This document shows, piece after piece, positions 1-11,650 of a DNA stretch of 64,000 bases. Each line of letters begins with the position of its first letter. Positions within the stretch are counted from its first letter, which is position 1. The stretch is from Sphagnum magellanicum. Taxonomy: Eukaryota; Streptophyta; Sphagnopsida; Sphagnales; Sphagnaceae. The stretch lies in assembly GCA_021904315.1 (NCBI GenBank), contig CM038907.1, forward strand, positions 28,961,223-29,025,222, read 5' to 3'. A model generated the notes under the pieces. It was not told where the DNA came from, did no database searches, and saw nothing but the letters and a program-made list of their open reading frames with translations. The position numbers and the translations under genes are program-made.

Positions 1-127
1 ACAATCAGCCACGCTATGGCAAATCAACGTTTGTGCTCCAAGAAAAAACCAGAATCATTTTCGGAAGAAGTCATGATGCACTTAAGAGTTCATCAACGCG
101 GCAACCAATAATGTAAATGATGTTGTT

Positions 128-165
128 GTTGGGTTTAGGGTTTAGGGTGGCTCTCTCTCTCCTCT
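128..165 (+). promoter_or_regulatory. Telo-box plus CT-rich tract
   Basis: Two adjoining TTTAGGG units (about 132-148) are followed directly by a CTCTCTCTCTCCTC tract (151-165). In plants this pair is common just upstream of or inside 5' leaders of housekeeping genes. It suggests a plus-strand start nearby, but no convincing gene follows. A short open stretch at 173-376 would begin with GTG (GTG GCT TCA) and encodes 67 residues of no family I recognise. It may be a relic or an exon fragment. Confidence 0.3.
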
Positions 166-376
166 ATCATCAGTGGCTTCATATAGCAATTTCATACTTG
201 AGAAGAACTCGACACTTTCAGTACAAATCAATGAGACTAGAAGACCTGATGCATGGGTGAAATGTTACAAAACCCTCAACCCAAAGTCCTTAACAAGGTC
301 CGACCTGAAAAATGTGAGAGCTATTCTCTTGAGCAAAGGAAACAACCTCCACAACCCACCAGTCGCATCTCACTGA

Positions 377-1535
377 CTACTTATGTAATGCCCTGAGACC
401 GAAAAGAACCAAGCTTGCCGAACACCCAAGTGTAAGGTGAGAACTAAGAACGGTTACACGTTCCGAAACCTTCAGAAATTTTCGCCAGTTCTTTTCTATG
501 AATAGAACAACTTTTCCCTTCAATGACACACCTGTTGTTGCTTTGCTTTAAGTCTCTCATGGTGAGCTACGAGTCTGAAAATCTCTATTAAAAAAAACTA
601 AGGTCGGAGGAGCAAAACCGGCACTGGAAATCATGAAATTATCCAAGATCATAGTTATGCACTGAGGTGGTGATGAAGCACAACTGTAATTTGTCTTACT
701 GAAACTATTGCAGAGCTTGAACATGAGCTTCAAACAAATCCTTCCTTTCAAAACAACTAAGGGACAATTCCTAAACTAGTCCAAATATATGTGGCATTGA
801 AATAATTAGAAGATCATGCATGTTACCCAAAGAAACTTGTCTAGTACAGGAATTGATCAGGAATATCATTAAATAATGAAATGAAGCTCTGATCACAACT
901 GAGAAATTTTGTATTCAATCGATCAGCTACCGCGTGCTAATCAGCTTAACAAAAGCCGATATCATTGGAGTCACGACCAGTTCAGCTGAAGGGGTACAAA
1001 ATTGATTGATGCAGCTGGTAGTTACGCAACTGCAACATCTCTTCGATTCCGTAGATGAGAAGACTAGAAAATGAGCGGAACTCGAAGGTAAATAAAAGCA
1101 TGGTCTTGCGGATCTGAAATTCCCTAGCACCAATTAGACTCGACTGATTAGTAGCGGTTTAAGATCATCTCTGCAATATGAGAAATACCCAAATTACGTT
1201 ACTTCACAAGTAAGCGGCAAGGTCTATGGATACAAGAGTATTCTGTCTCGGTGACCTTGAAAAACTATATGGAGAACTGTGCAATGGAACCTACAATATC
1301 GAAGGTGCCGAGACTAGCAACAAGTGCTTCAGAGGCTTTCGGCCGTTGCGACAAGTACTATAAATATGCCACAATTCGTCATAGGCTAGCATGTCCCACA
1401 AGTTTTCTGACACCATATATAGTTTGAGTGCGGCTGAGATCTGTAGGAATCGCAAACCCTTTTGGAGTGAGCTTCTTAGTAGTCGTCTTCATTCCATTCC
1501 GAAGCTTTCGGTACTTGTGCTAATCTTGCGGGAAG
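377..1535. other. Spacer and likely 5' region of the PLATZ-like gene
   Basis: Moderate GC, no reading frame I can support on either strand. The last few hundred bases would hold the promoter and leader of the gene starting at 1536. Confidence 0.3.
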
Positions 1536-2439
1536 ATGGAACCGATAACATCCAATAAGGCCGATCAGACTGCTTTAATAAAAGCTCTGGTCACTACAGA
1601 TTTCCCAGGTTTGTTTGATCGATGTTTGTCATTGCCATTTCCTAGTAGTTTTCTGGTTTTCTAGTAGATTGTAAAGAGCTGCGGCTGTACTATGGATTAC
1701 CCACCTAGCTCATATATAGTGGGCTGTGGTGGTTTGCCTTCTAGACAACCTTCATGTGGACACAATCTCTTGTGCATCTTGCTTCTGCTGCAATCTGCAA
1801 CTAACTCCTGAAATTCCATTATGCTGCATGCAATCATCGTAATTTCGGGAGTATTTTTCGCTAGTACCCATCAGCTTGTTTTCTCCTCAATTCATCTTTT
1901 TTTCTGCTGCAAGCTGCTGCAGTTTACTTAATCACGGGTGATGAATTTGCACTAACATGTTGCCGTCGTGTGCAGGTCTCACAACTGCAGACGCTCCTGT
2001 GCCATTGGCATCTATTGAGAAACATCCGTGGATGTGGTTTTGTATGTCATGCAAAACGGGACCACATCCTACTTCGGCATTCAAAAGCAGCCGTTCCAAA
2101 ATTTTCCGTAGTACTGAGTACAGCACCCATGCAGGCCATGGAAAGATACAGGTATTTACGAAGCTCGGGTGGCCGCCGTGTGTTCGAATATCGGAGATGG
2201 TGGCCTTCCTAGGCACCAATTTCATGTCTGACATTCAGTCATGGGACTACAGGCACGCCGACACTAGTGTCTTATTCCTGACGCCGCCACCTCCCACCGT
2301 TCCAAACCCTGATCAATCCCATCCTTGCAGAGAATGCGGGATTCACGGCGTTCGCAGCCGAACGTACTCATTCTGTTGCATCAAATGCAGATTTGCACCT
2401 CGGATTCGCCCGGGGGAGAGTAGCCATTCTGTTGCATGA
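1536..2439 (+). CDS. Divergent PLATZ-like zinc-binding protein (two exons)
   Basis: Exons 1536-1608 and 1976-2439, intron with GT at 1609 and AG ending at 1975; the split Gly codon keeps frame and gives 178 residues. The start sits in a good context (AAGATGG). Known PLATZ proteins are plant-specific DNA-binding repressors with two zinc sites. Seen here: FCMSC, then HAGHGKIQ (the family's H-x2-H followed by an IQIRR-like strand), then VRISEM (family VRVSEI), an IQ...VLFLTPPP stretch matching the family's VQTY...VVFL, and a final CREC...FCCIKCR matching the C-x2-C...FCS-x2-CK signature. The N-terminal C-x2-H pair and one middle C-x2-C pair are not visible, so one zinc site is degraded. The total is shorter than typical PLATZ proteins (about 200-260). 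It could be a recent pseudogene, but the frame is intact and the splice is consistent. Confidence 0.5.
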
Positions 2440-2447
2440 AATGCAGA
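2369..2447 (+). repeat. 56-bp-spaced microduplication at the PLATZ-like stop
   Basis: The 22-base stretch around TTCTGTTGCATCAAATGCAG (2369-2391) recurs with one change at 2425-2447. The spacing of 56 bp is not a multiple of three, so the second copy is read in another frame and supplies the TGA stop at 2437-2439. Confidence 0.6.
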
Positions 2448-5400
2448 AAATTTTCAAGTCAGAAAATCGATCACCCGGAGGATCCGCGAGAACCTGGAAT
2501 CCCAAGCTGTAGAACAGTGATAGTTGGGAATTCCAGTATTCTTTCGACATTGTTTTTGTGACCTAGCTAGAGGATATCAGGATTGCTGTCGATGATTTCA
2601 CAACCTCTTTCTCTTTGTATTTACCTTCTTTTTTTTGGAAGCAAACTAAGAATTCTTCATTGCAAGGCAAAAGAAGCTATTTCACAACATTCTTAAGTGC
2701 TGGTGAACCCAATTCAAACAGACTTCAACATTGTTTCTCCTTGCTAGTGTAAAATTCAATACACATGTACACAGTATCTCTAGTGTACAGTTTTGTTGTT
2801 GTTGTTGCTGCTGCTGTTGCATTGGATTAAGATTTGCTTCTGTGCATAATGTTGAGAAGCTTCATGTGGCCTACAGAATTAAGTGAGCGCAAATCTCTGA
2901 TCAGATGCATCAAGGATCTGGGTGTACAGGAAATTATGCTAGAAACGCGCTAGGGCATGTTTGAAGGGTTGAACAGTCTCCTGCATATACTCATGAATGA
3001 ACTCCTAGAACCCAGCTCTAGAAACTCTCAAGGAGAAGAAGCTCCAGGAACCTAGCTTGTACACAATGTTCAGTTGTATATGTGACAAATTAATAGCATT
3101 GGTCCCATCAAACTCTTTTGGAAAGATAGCACTAGCATTCAGGGAGTTACTCTTTATATATTTTATTCAAAGCACGTGAGATATTAAGGGGTTTTTTTTC
3201 CCTCATGCTATGAAATAACAGAATATTAAAAAACCTACTTTATGAAATTGGGAATAGTTTTCATAATCCAATAATTTAATGGAAGAGAGTAAAATTTATG
3301 ATTATTTCAATACATAAAAAGGGTGCCACCCTAAATTATTTTGCATGTAATTTGAACACAATTGGAAGTAACCTCCCCTTGCACTGGTATCATTTGCTTC
3401 ATTGCCCTTGGATGAAAGGGACAATAGACATGCAGTCAGAAACAAGGTTGATAGAATTGTTATGATACTAATTGTTGACAAACAAGCTTTGGGCACCTTG
3501 CAAAGTCCCAAAGAAAATTACAAGAGCTAGCACCCTCCTTTTGATTGAAAGACATCAACTGAAAATTATGCACAGAATATGCCACTCAAAAAGAGCATAA
3601 TTTCCCTCCCACTGTTACAGACTAAGCTTTTGATCCCTCCTGTTTTCTAGGATGGACAATTCATGGATACTAAGTTTATAATAGTGTGCCCTCCAAATAC
3701 ACAAGTAGAAAGTTTCTCCAAGTGCCTTATGGACCATGGAATGGCCAAGCATCTGCCCATTATGTGGGCAAGCCACCCTTGGCAAGCACAGTAGGCCTAT
3801 AGACAGGCAGCGCTCAGCATCATGGGGCATTCATTACATCAACATTTGTATAGTGAATGATGATGATGCATCATGAAATGATTATGGGAACAAAGGTCCA
3901 ACATGTCTAGGGAAAAGTTGGGGATCGTCAACTATTTTATCTACTAGACTAATAAAACAGATTGTAAGACAAAGGAATAAGGAAAGGGAGAAAACAAATT
4001 AATTCAAATATATTCCGTGCACTTCTTCATTGCAAAAACAAAAAACAAGCTTAACACATCTCCTTATGACTCAATGAACTTTTCTCTCATTATAAGTTTA
4101 TTGAATTTCAATTGTTATTCTAGAGACCTTTGCAAAAATATCTTATATATTTTTTGTCATCATCTTACAAATATTATATTAAATTATTAATCTATAAAAC
4201 ATGTCCATAACTTTAACACAATAATATTTCATGTCGTGATCAATCTTGGTTGTTTCAAGTTTAACATCAAAACAACTAAATCATGTAACATGATCACTTG
4301 CCAACCTCAACCATAAATGACAAAACCAACGTACTGACTATGTTAAGTTTAGTTACTAAATTAAACCATAGATGACAAAGGGAAAAAATAGCACATCAAA
4401 ATAAACTCTCCCACTAATCAGATTTTTAAACAACCAAATTTGAACCTTGGCCTAGTCCACTCGAACATATTAAATATGAAACTTCTAACTAGATGGTTAT
4501 CAAGAAACTTCCAACAACTTTTGTGCTTTTAATAATGATATTCTTTACTTGCCAAAAATTCCAGATTAAAAATTCATTGGATGAAGTTAAAAATTTTAAA
4601 TATATTACTTATTCAGCACACAAGTGTCAAAGCCCACAAAGTACTACAATAAATCCAATTTTTGAGTAGACTGAAAAAACTAAACACAAATATTTGTAGT
4701 TTTGTATTTGATTAGTTGAGCAAACCCAAGACCAAGTATGGATGGAGAGGGATGTTATATGTCAAGTAATGGAGAAAAGTTGTTTTGAATGTACATTTAA
4801 CCCATTCAGCTTGCAAGCATGGGAGGCTATTGGTATGTAGGAAGCTAACCAATATTGTTTGGCCAACTTTTATATATTCATTCAAACTAGTGTGGCATGT
4901 GCCATTGGCCCAAGTGTGAATAAGGCCTTATGATACAGCCCAATTGTGATTTTTTTTTTTATATTAATTAAATTTCAAGTCTAAAATACTCAAAATGCAA
5001 TATCTTCCACACCTTAGGTCTAAAAATTGCAAAGTCATCTCCATAACCCCATTCATCAAAGGTTTTTCAAGAGTACTAAGAGCATACTCTAATCTCCCTA
5101 ACATTTTTTGTTTTCATTTTATTGAATTTTCAATGACAGATTTTTCAATATTCAATGATTTTTGCACTACAAGTCTAAGCTAGGACCCTGTGGCCATGGA
5201 AAAAAGCTTTGAATTATGAAACACACTCTAATTATTATATAAGTTTTAAAATTAAAATTGTAAGCTTCACTTTGAAAATGTGAGAAAAAGATAAAAATAA
5301 TGGTAAAGAAGATGGAGGTTTATCATTTTAATAATAATTTTAATAAATATAAAATCTTAAACCAAAAAAATAATTAAGGAATATATTCTAATACTTCAAT

Positions 5401-6537
5401 TAATTTTTAAATTTACCTTTTTGATCATTTAATTTCACTTGTATGAAAAAGAGGTAAGAATAATGGTGAAGAAGGTGGAGACTTATAATTATTTATGTAA
5501 ACATAAAGTTTTAATTATTTCTAATGATTTAAAAACATATATGGAAAGAAATAGATTTCAACTTTAATTAATATAAGCACAAAAGAAAATCTTGTACGTA
5601 TTTGTAAAATTGCATTTTCTAATACAAACGATTGATATTACTTTCCACATTTCATTGACATTAGAGGGACTCACAATGATGCATGAAGTTTTATAATATC
5701 TCCTCTCTTCCCGCCTTTTTATTTTCTTTTTATATCCTTTGTATGTTCACATATAGTTTCCAATAATTCATTGTTATTAATGTTAATCTCAAATTTGATT
5801 TTATTATATAACATTGACGTGAAAAGGCACATGTTAATGTGCTTTTTCATGCCCATATAGGGGGGTAAGGGAAATGAATGAAGTAGCTAGGCTTTGGTAG
5901 AGATAGTTGTATAATATTTGTTTTGAACAATAATTGTAAAATATATTCAGATAGTCAAAGGGAAAAAAATAGATTAATCCAAGGTTACAAAGTGTCGATT
6001 CAAAAAATTTATAATTAAATGTAATTCATACTTTCTTTCAAATATTCAAATATTATTACACCACTTGCACCAATTTCTTCTTTCACTATTTAGACCTATG
6101 ATTTATACATAGTAAAAAAAAAATGAATAAAATAAATATATTACTATTTTAAAAAATTATAATGGTAAAGAATTTTGATTCTTGAATAGATTTGCATATA
6201 AACAAAAGAGTTTTGGACATAACAACATTGTTACTTTTTATTTTTTGGAGCTTCATACTTATTCATAAGGAAAATACAACAGATTTCAATGAAACTACTT
6301 TATTTTTTATATTCATTTTTATGGTTTTTTTTTTTTTTAAATTGCCCCCATTTTAACAATAAAAAGGTTTTTTGTTATTTCCCCTTGGCCCTTTTGAGCC
6401 TTGTTGTTCCTACCCTAAATAAGAATATGAAAGTTTTCCAAAATGCCTACAAAATGCTCTCTAAATACACTAAAAACATTAGAGGAGGTTTTTAATCTTT
6501 ATGAACAATACAACATATTCATAAGCTACACCTATAA
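2448..6537. other. AT-rich intergenic spacer
   Basis: The first about 200 bases are probably the 3' end of the PLATZ-like transcript. Beyond about 3.1 kb the DNA is strongly AT-rich with many A/T runs and only short stop-bounded frames on both strands. I see no conserved domain or element end here. Confidence 0.4.
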
Positions 6538-6553
6538 ACACCCCCTCCTCCCT

Positions 6554-6572
6554 CCCCCCCCCCCCCCCCCCC
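6554..6572 (+). repeat. Poly-C tract (19 C)
   Basis: Uninterrupted run of 19 C within a longer C/CT-rich stretch (6540-6580). It is unusual in this AT-rich neighbourhood and lies about 65 bp left of the fold-back element. Confidence 0.9.
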
Positions 6573-6637
6573 TTCGCCCCCAGCTTCACTTTTGGGAACC
6601 CGTACTACGAAATACAAAAATGGCCATGCACTATGAT

Positions 6638-8068
6638 CAAAATCTTTAAATAAGATGCCTAGACAGCCTAGGGTCCTAATGCCCTATCCTCAAAATCTTT
6701 AAATAAAATGCTTAGGTACCCTAAGGTCCTAAAATAAAATTTTGGGATAAAAAGCTTAAATAACTTAGGTTAAAAAGTCTAGGTAACCTACAGTGAAAAG
6801 CTTAAGTAGCCTAAGAATCTTGGGATAAAAAGCTTAGGTAACCTACAATAAAAAGCCTAAGTAGCCTAAGGTAAAAGGTTTAAATAAATCAAAAAATTAA
6901 GTAACCGAGGGTAAAAGGCCTAAAGAATTTAGAGTAAAAAGCTTAGGTAGCCTAAGCTTTTTACCCTAAGCCTTTTTACCTTAACTAAAAAATTTTAATT
7001 GTCTTTTTATGTTTTTGGTTAAACTTTGGAACCCAAGTATAAAAATCTAGTGATTTTTTTTTCATGCTTTTGGCTATTGAAAGCCTCCAAAATCACTCAG
7101 TTTTTATTTTTTATTTTTTTGGCAAAATTGAATCAATGAAGAAATAAACGACTCCCCTTACTGGAATTTATTACAATTTTTTTTTTTTCCAAATGGGGCG
7201 AATTGGGGTATTAATAAATAAAAATAAGCTAGAACCTATTGTGGAAATCTGATGGTTTCAAAATTGTTGTTTTCAAAACCTAGAAAAAAATCTAAATTAA
7301 AAATTGGGGAAAAAAAACTCTTTCATTTCACTGTAAAATGTGCTTTTCTAGCAAATTTTAACTTTACATGTAATAATAAATAATAATATGCCATAGATAT
7401 TACTTTTAAAACATTGTACAAAGTGAAGCAACACAAGATTAAAAGTTTTCAAAAAAACAAGAGATACAATAATAATAATGCCACTTTTGAAATTTGTCCT
7501 GCTCATTGTAATGGCCATAAACACTTTTGGATTTTAGACAGTTTGGTTAAATCTAAACCCTAAAAACTCTCCTACATATTTAACTTGGAGCTTTGGTTAT
7601 GTATATTAATCTCTTGGGTGGAGGGACATTGCAATAAGGGCAGCATTTTATTTTTTCATTACTCAATTTTGTCAAAAAAAGAAATTAAAAAAAATTAAGT
7701 GATTTTTGGAGGTTTTCAAAGTTTAGCCAAAAATATAGAAGGATAGTTAAATTTTTTACTTAAGGTAAAAAGGTTAGGGTACTTAAATTTTTTTACTGTA
7801 AGTTACCTAAGTTATTTACTCTAGATTACCTAATTTAAAAAAATTATTTAAGCCTTTTATCTTAGGCTACTTAAGTTTTTTACTCTAGGTTACATAATTT
7901 TAAAAAATTATTTAAGCCTTTTATTTTAGGCTACCTAAGTTTTTTACTGTAGGTTACTTAGACTTTTTACTTTAAATTATTTAAGTTTTTTATCCCAAAA
8001 TTCCTAGGCTACCTAGACTTTTTATTTTAGGACCCTAGGCTACCTAAGCATCTTATTTAAAGATTTTG
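6638..8068. mobile_element. Fold-back element with long inverted arms
   Basis: The left arm (about 6638-7175) and right arm (about 7618-8068) are inverted, diverged copies of each other. The left end reads CAAAATCTTTAAATAAGATG and the reverse complement of the right end reads the same. The match continues inwards through the blocks with CCTCCAAAATCACT and CCCCTTACTGGAATTT. The outer halves of the arms consist of short degenerate repeats around AAAAAGCTTAGGTAACCTA. The roughly 440-bp centre has no coding frame, so this is a non-autonomous fold-back or long-TIR DNA transposon. I could not identify a target-site duplication, and the superfamily is unknown. Confidence 0.65.
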
Positions 8069-8395
8069 CCTTTTGTGCAAAGCAAGGACTATGGACCACC
8101 CTTGTCAAACTATCTTGTTGTCTAAATATCTTGTTGTTTTAAACAAGATTTATTCAACAAGAATTCAACAATTCAATGTCAAGAAACTCATAATATTTGG
8201 CTTGATGGCTCTTGAACTTACTAGAAGAAAATTTAACAGTGGCAGCCTTCAGCTCCTTAAAAGAAAATTTGGAATATGGTCTATCAATTAAAAAAATTTC
8301 CACTTACTGCAACACTGACAGATTTCTAAAGGTCAAACCTTTTGTCAATGCATCATGTTAAACCAAACTCATCATGTTTTCACTCATTTTTCTAA

Positions 8396-9279
8396 TTAAT
8401 CACAAACCAAAACACAACAAGTTAATCTTGTGGAGTTTATTTCAATCATAAATGAAGCTCTTGATTCACGAGCACAAGGATTGTTGTCATCCTCAAGAAC
8501 GTATTGAATACAATTTGTGTCTATTGCATCCACAGGGTGTGAGTTTTGAGAATAATTATCCTTTTGGCCATATGGATGCTTCAAAAATTTAGCCTTGCAA
8601 TCCACCAACATTTGAATAATAATAGGAAATTGAAGAGGCTCTACATCATTTGTGGCCCAACATTTCTTAATGAGTGCAAAAAGGTAGTGAGGACAATAGT
8701 CCACATTTAGTAATTGAAGCCTTACTCTAGCAAGGATGCTCTAAAGAAGATTTGTTAATGGTATGTCTTCAAATGGAAGTTTCCTAATGAAAACCTCCAA
8801 GCAAAGCATTGAGAAACTATACACATGTGCTAATTTTGTGTATTTTTCTTTGTTTTCCTCCTATTGAAATACTTCAAGTGCTCGCCATTGGGTTGTACCT
8901 AGAGTCATGTAGCTTCAATTTTGACTCACCAAAGTCTGTGAGTTTCACTTGCACCAAGGAATGGTGTCCATCCGAATCCTCCACAACATTTATAAAAACA
9001 TTATTTGCCTTCAAATCATGGTCCATCACCCCATTCTCATGCAAGTAATTCATACCATCTGTGATTTGTAGCATTATGTTCATAGCCAGATGCAATGGAT
9101 GAGGAGGTCTTTCACTAGCATTATTTTTCTTTTCATTTAAGTATTTCCATAGGTTCATGCTCATGAGCTTGAAAATGATGATGGGCTGACTTTCCTTGAC
9201 TCCATACCCTATGAATTGAACCACATTTGGGTGTCACAATTTTGAAAACAGACTTGTTTATTTTTCAACTACTTCATTG
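8396..9279 (-). pseudogene. Protein kinase pseudogene, C-terminal half
   Basis: Read on the minus strand, this continues the kinase whose N-terminal half lies at 22029-22550, beyond the inserted copia element. Visible parts in order are PNVVQFIGYG (beta4-beta5), MSMNLWKYL, an alphaE region ending NYLHENGV, the catalytic loop DHDLKANN (family HRDLKxxN; the catalytic Asp, Lys and Asn are kept but His-Arg became Asp-His) and TDFGESK. The APE region is lost to an in-frame stop near 8874. C-lobe blocks such as LCLEVF, LPFEDIPL and LIKKCWAT still follow in other frames down to about 8396. The wording resembles Tyr-kinase-like families expanded in mosses and lycophytes. It is broken by frameshifts as well as by the insertion. 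Confidence 0.8.
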
Positions 9280-9284
9280 GTTAT

Positions 9285-9498
9285 TGTTAGAACTATATGA
9301 ACTTAGGACAAAACTCTACCTTTCATCTATTAGATTAATTAAATAAAGTAGAATCTAAAGTAGAATCTATTTAACCAATCATGTCGATGATTGATGATTA
9401 ACTTATTAGGATTATTCTTTGATCAGGATCACTCCTTGTATTTAGTTTTGACAACTTTTCTTTTCTGTATTTTTACAATACAAAACACTTGTTTAACA
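9285..9498 (+). repeat. Left LTR of the copia element
   Basis: About 214 bp, starts TGTTAGAAC and ends GTTTAACA. It pairs with 21809-22023 at roughly 88% identity by eye and is followed immediately by the primer-site-like TGGTATTAAAGC. Confidence 0.9.
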
Positions 9499-9639
9499 TG
9501 GTATTAAAGCAAAGCTATAATTTTCAGGTCTAGTGTTATTAGATTTTTACAATGTGAAGTTAAGTTTCTTTGGTTGCAAAAATCAAATCACTTGAATATT
9601 TTTGTGCGGGTCCTAACTTTGTGTGTCTAAAAAAATAAT

Positions 9640-11097
9640 CATGGCATATGTTCAAGATGAAGCGATCAATAGTACAAATGTTAAAGGACAGACCTCAAAC
9701 AATGCATTTGGGGCTTTAAGTACTACTACAACTGCTCTAGACAAAAAAAATTGAGATCTATTACTCAACATAGTAAAAGTCTAGATTTCTTTCTTCTAAA
9801 TTCTAGTAGGTTAGAAGGGGAATCTAACTACTAAGTGTGGTCATTTAGGATGGTTAAGATATTTGAAAGACATCACATCTGGACATTCTACGTCAATCCC
9901 AAGACACAAGGTGTAGTCCCAAAGGCAGATCATGAATGTAAGAAACTTGCCTTGGATGTTATCTCTAAATCAATGCAAGATTCCTTGATTCTGATCATTA
10001 AACACTACATAAACCCATACCAATGTTAGCAACACCTAAAGGGACGATACGAGCCAAACACATGTTCGCAGAGGCTAATGTTATTATGAAAACTTATTAC
10101 TTCATGGAAGGAGGAGATGATGACCATGGAGAACTATCTCAAGGATAGCATCATTGATTAATTAACAACAATTTCCGTCACAATACCAAAAGACTTACTC
10201 TCATTATTGTTGCTCCATTCTTTACCCAAGGAATATCAACTTTTTAAAAAACTATTCACTGGTAATTTGATCTATTCCCATCTTTCTTAGATCTCAAATC
10301 CAAACTCCTAGATGAAAAAGATGCACATCAAGATGGATGTAGAGAAAGAAGTAGCTAGCAATGTGTTGTACTTGAAAAGATGAGGATCAAACAAATGGAA
10401 TGTTCCACCTTGGATTCGAAGAAGAAGGAAGCCATGGGAGCAAAAGCAGGCTCAACTTAGGAAAAAAGAACCAAGTTGAAGGGTAAAATGCAATCCTCCA
10501 AAGGGAAAGCGTCATCTGATGACACATGTTTCCTTTGCAAAGAATCGAAACATTGGGAGAATGAGTGTGAACTCAAAAAAACAATTGAGCAAATGAAGAC
10601 CTTGGAAAAGAAGTTTAAGGGATTAACACAATCCAAGAATAAAGGAAAGTCTCGTGTCAATTTAATGGAAAAGGAACATGTGAAACAATTGGATTCAAAT
10701 TCTGAATCTAGCACAACAAATGTTGAAGAAGTGATAGAAATTCACCTTACCGAAACTAACAATGTATGTGCTCTTAAAGAGGTTGATCATAGACTTGGTT
10801 TCTTTTAGAATCTTGAAGTCTTAGCTAGTTCATCAAACAAAGAATTAGACAATCTTTGGGTTTTAAACTTAAGTGTAACATAGCACATAACAAGGAACCC
10901 AAACATCATTTTTGGACTTAAATTTGTTGTAACAACACATGTGATAGTAGCAAGAAGTGCAACTCATATTATTGCAGGAAAAGGAAATGTGTTTATAAAA
11001 TTTCCAAATGGTGAAATAAAAGGATTAATGTTATTCTCTACGTACTGGGCATCAAACATAACTTGTTCTCTGTAGGATGCATTTTCGATTAAGGATA
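9640..11097 (+). other. copia gag and protease remnants
   Basis: Fossil remains of a copia gag region: a zinc knuckle of the form C-x2-C-x4-H-x4-C (CFLCKESKHWENEC) at about 10527-10568, followed by a basic and acidic linker and a protease-like stretch near 10850-11050. The region is broken and stops at the left end of a Helitron-like insertion at 11098. Confidence 0.75.
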
Positions 11098-11650
11098 TCT
11101 TATATATTAAAGTTACAATGTCTGTTTGTCTGTCTGTCCGGGCAGTTTCCGGGCACTGCCCGGGCCAGCATGGACCTTTGTTTTTTTTTCTTTTTTTTTT
11201 TTTGATGGGTTTTGTTTTCTGTGTCAGTTAATCTGCCCGGACCTTTGTTTTGTTTTGTTTTGTTTTTTTTTTGTTTTGGATGGGTTTTGTTTTCTATGCC
11301 AATTAAACTGCTCGGACCTTTGTTTTGTTTTTATTTATTTATTTAATGGGTTTTGTTTTCTGTGTCAGTTAAACTGCCCGGACCTTTGTTTTTGTTTTGT
11401 TTTGTTTTTTTTTTTTATGGGTTTTGTTTTTTGTGTCAGTTAAACTACCCGGACCTTTTTTCTTTTTTTTTTTCTTTTTTTAAAAATTTTTATGGGTTTT
11501 TTTTTCTATGTCAATTAAACTGCCTGGACTTTTGTTTTTTTTTTTCGATGGGTTTTGTTTTCTGTGTTAGTTAAACTGCCCGAACCTTTTTTTTTTTTTT
11601 GATGGGTTTTGTCCGCCGGGGGGGTGCATTATGCACCAGGTTCACACTAG
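11098..11650 (+). mobile_element. Putative non-autonomous Helitron with internal minisatellite
   Basis: The left end is TCTTATATATTAAAGTTAC preceded by A, and the right end is CACACTAG followed by T. These match the Helitron rules (5' TC, 3' CTRR, insertion between A and T). A hairpin GGTGCATTATGCACC (11623-11637) lies nine bases before the terminal CTAG, where Helitrons carry their 3' hairpin. The 553-bp body is almost wholly minisatellite and has no Rep or helicase, so it would need an autonomous partner. It sits inside the copia protease region and is therefore younger than that element. Confidence 0.55.
11205..11605 (+). repeat. Minisatellite of 60-80-bp units
   Basis: About six units, each containing ATGGGTTTTGTTTTCTGTGT, then CAGTTAAACTGCCCGGACCT and a variable T-rich run. 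Unit length varies through the T-runs. The long hydrophobic frames in it are products of the repeat and not genes. Confidence 0.85.

Noticed and set aside
11126-11574. Long hydrophobic Phe/Cys-rich frames
   Set aside because: They are translations of the T-rich minisatellite and repeat with it; there is no independent coding signal.
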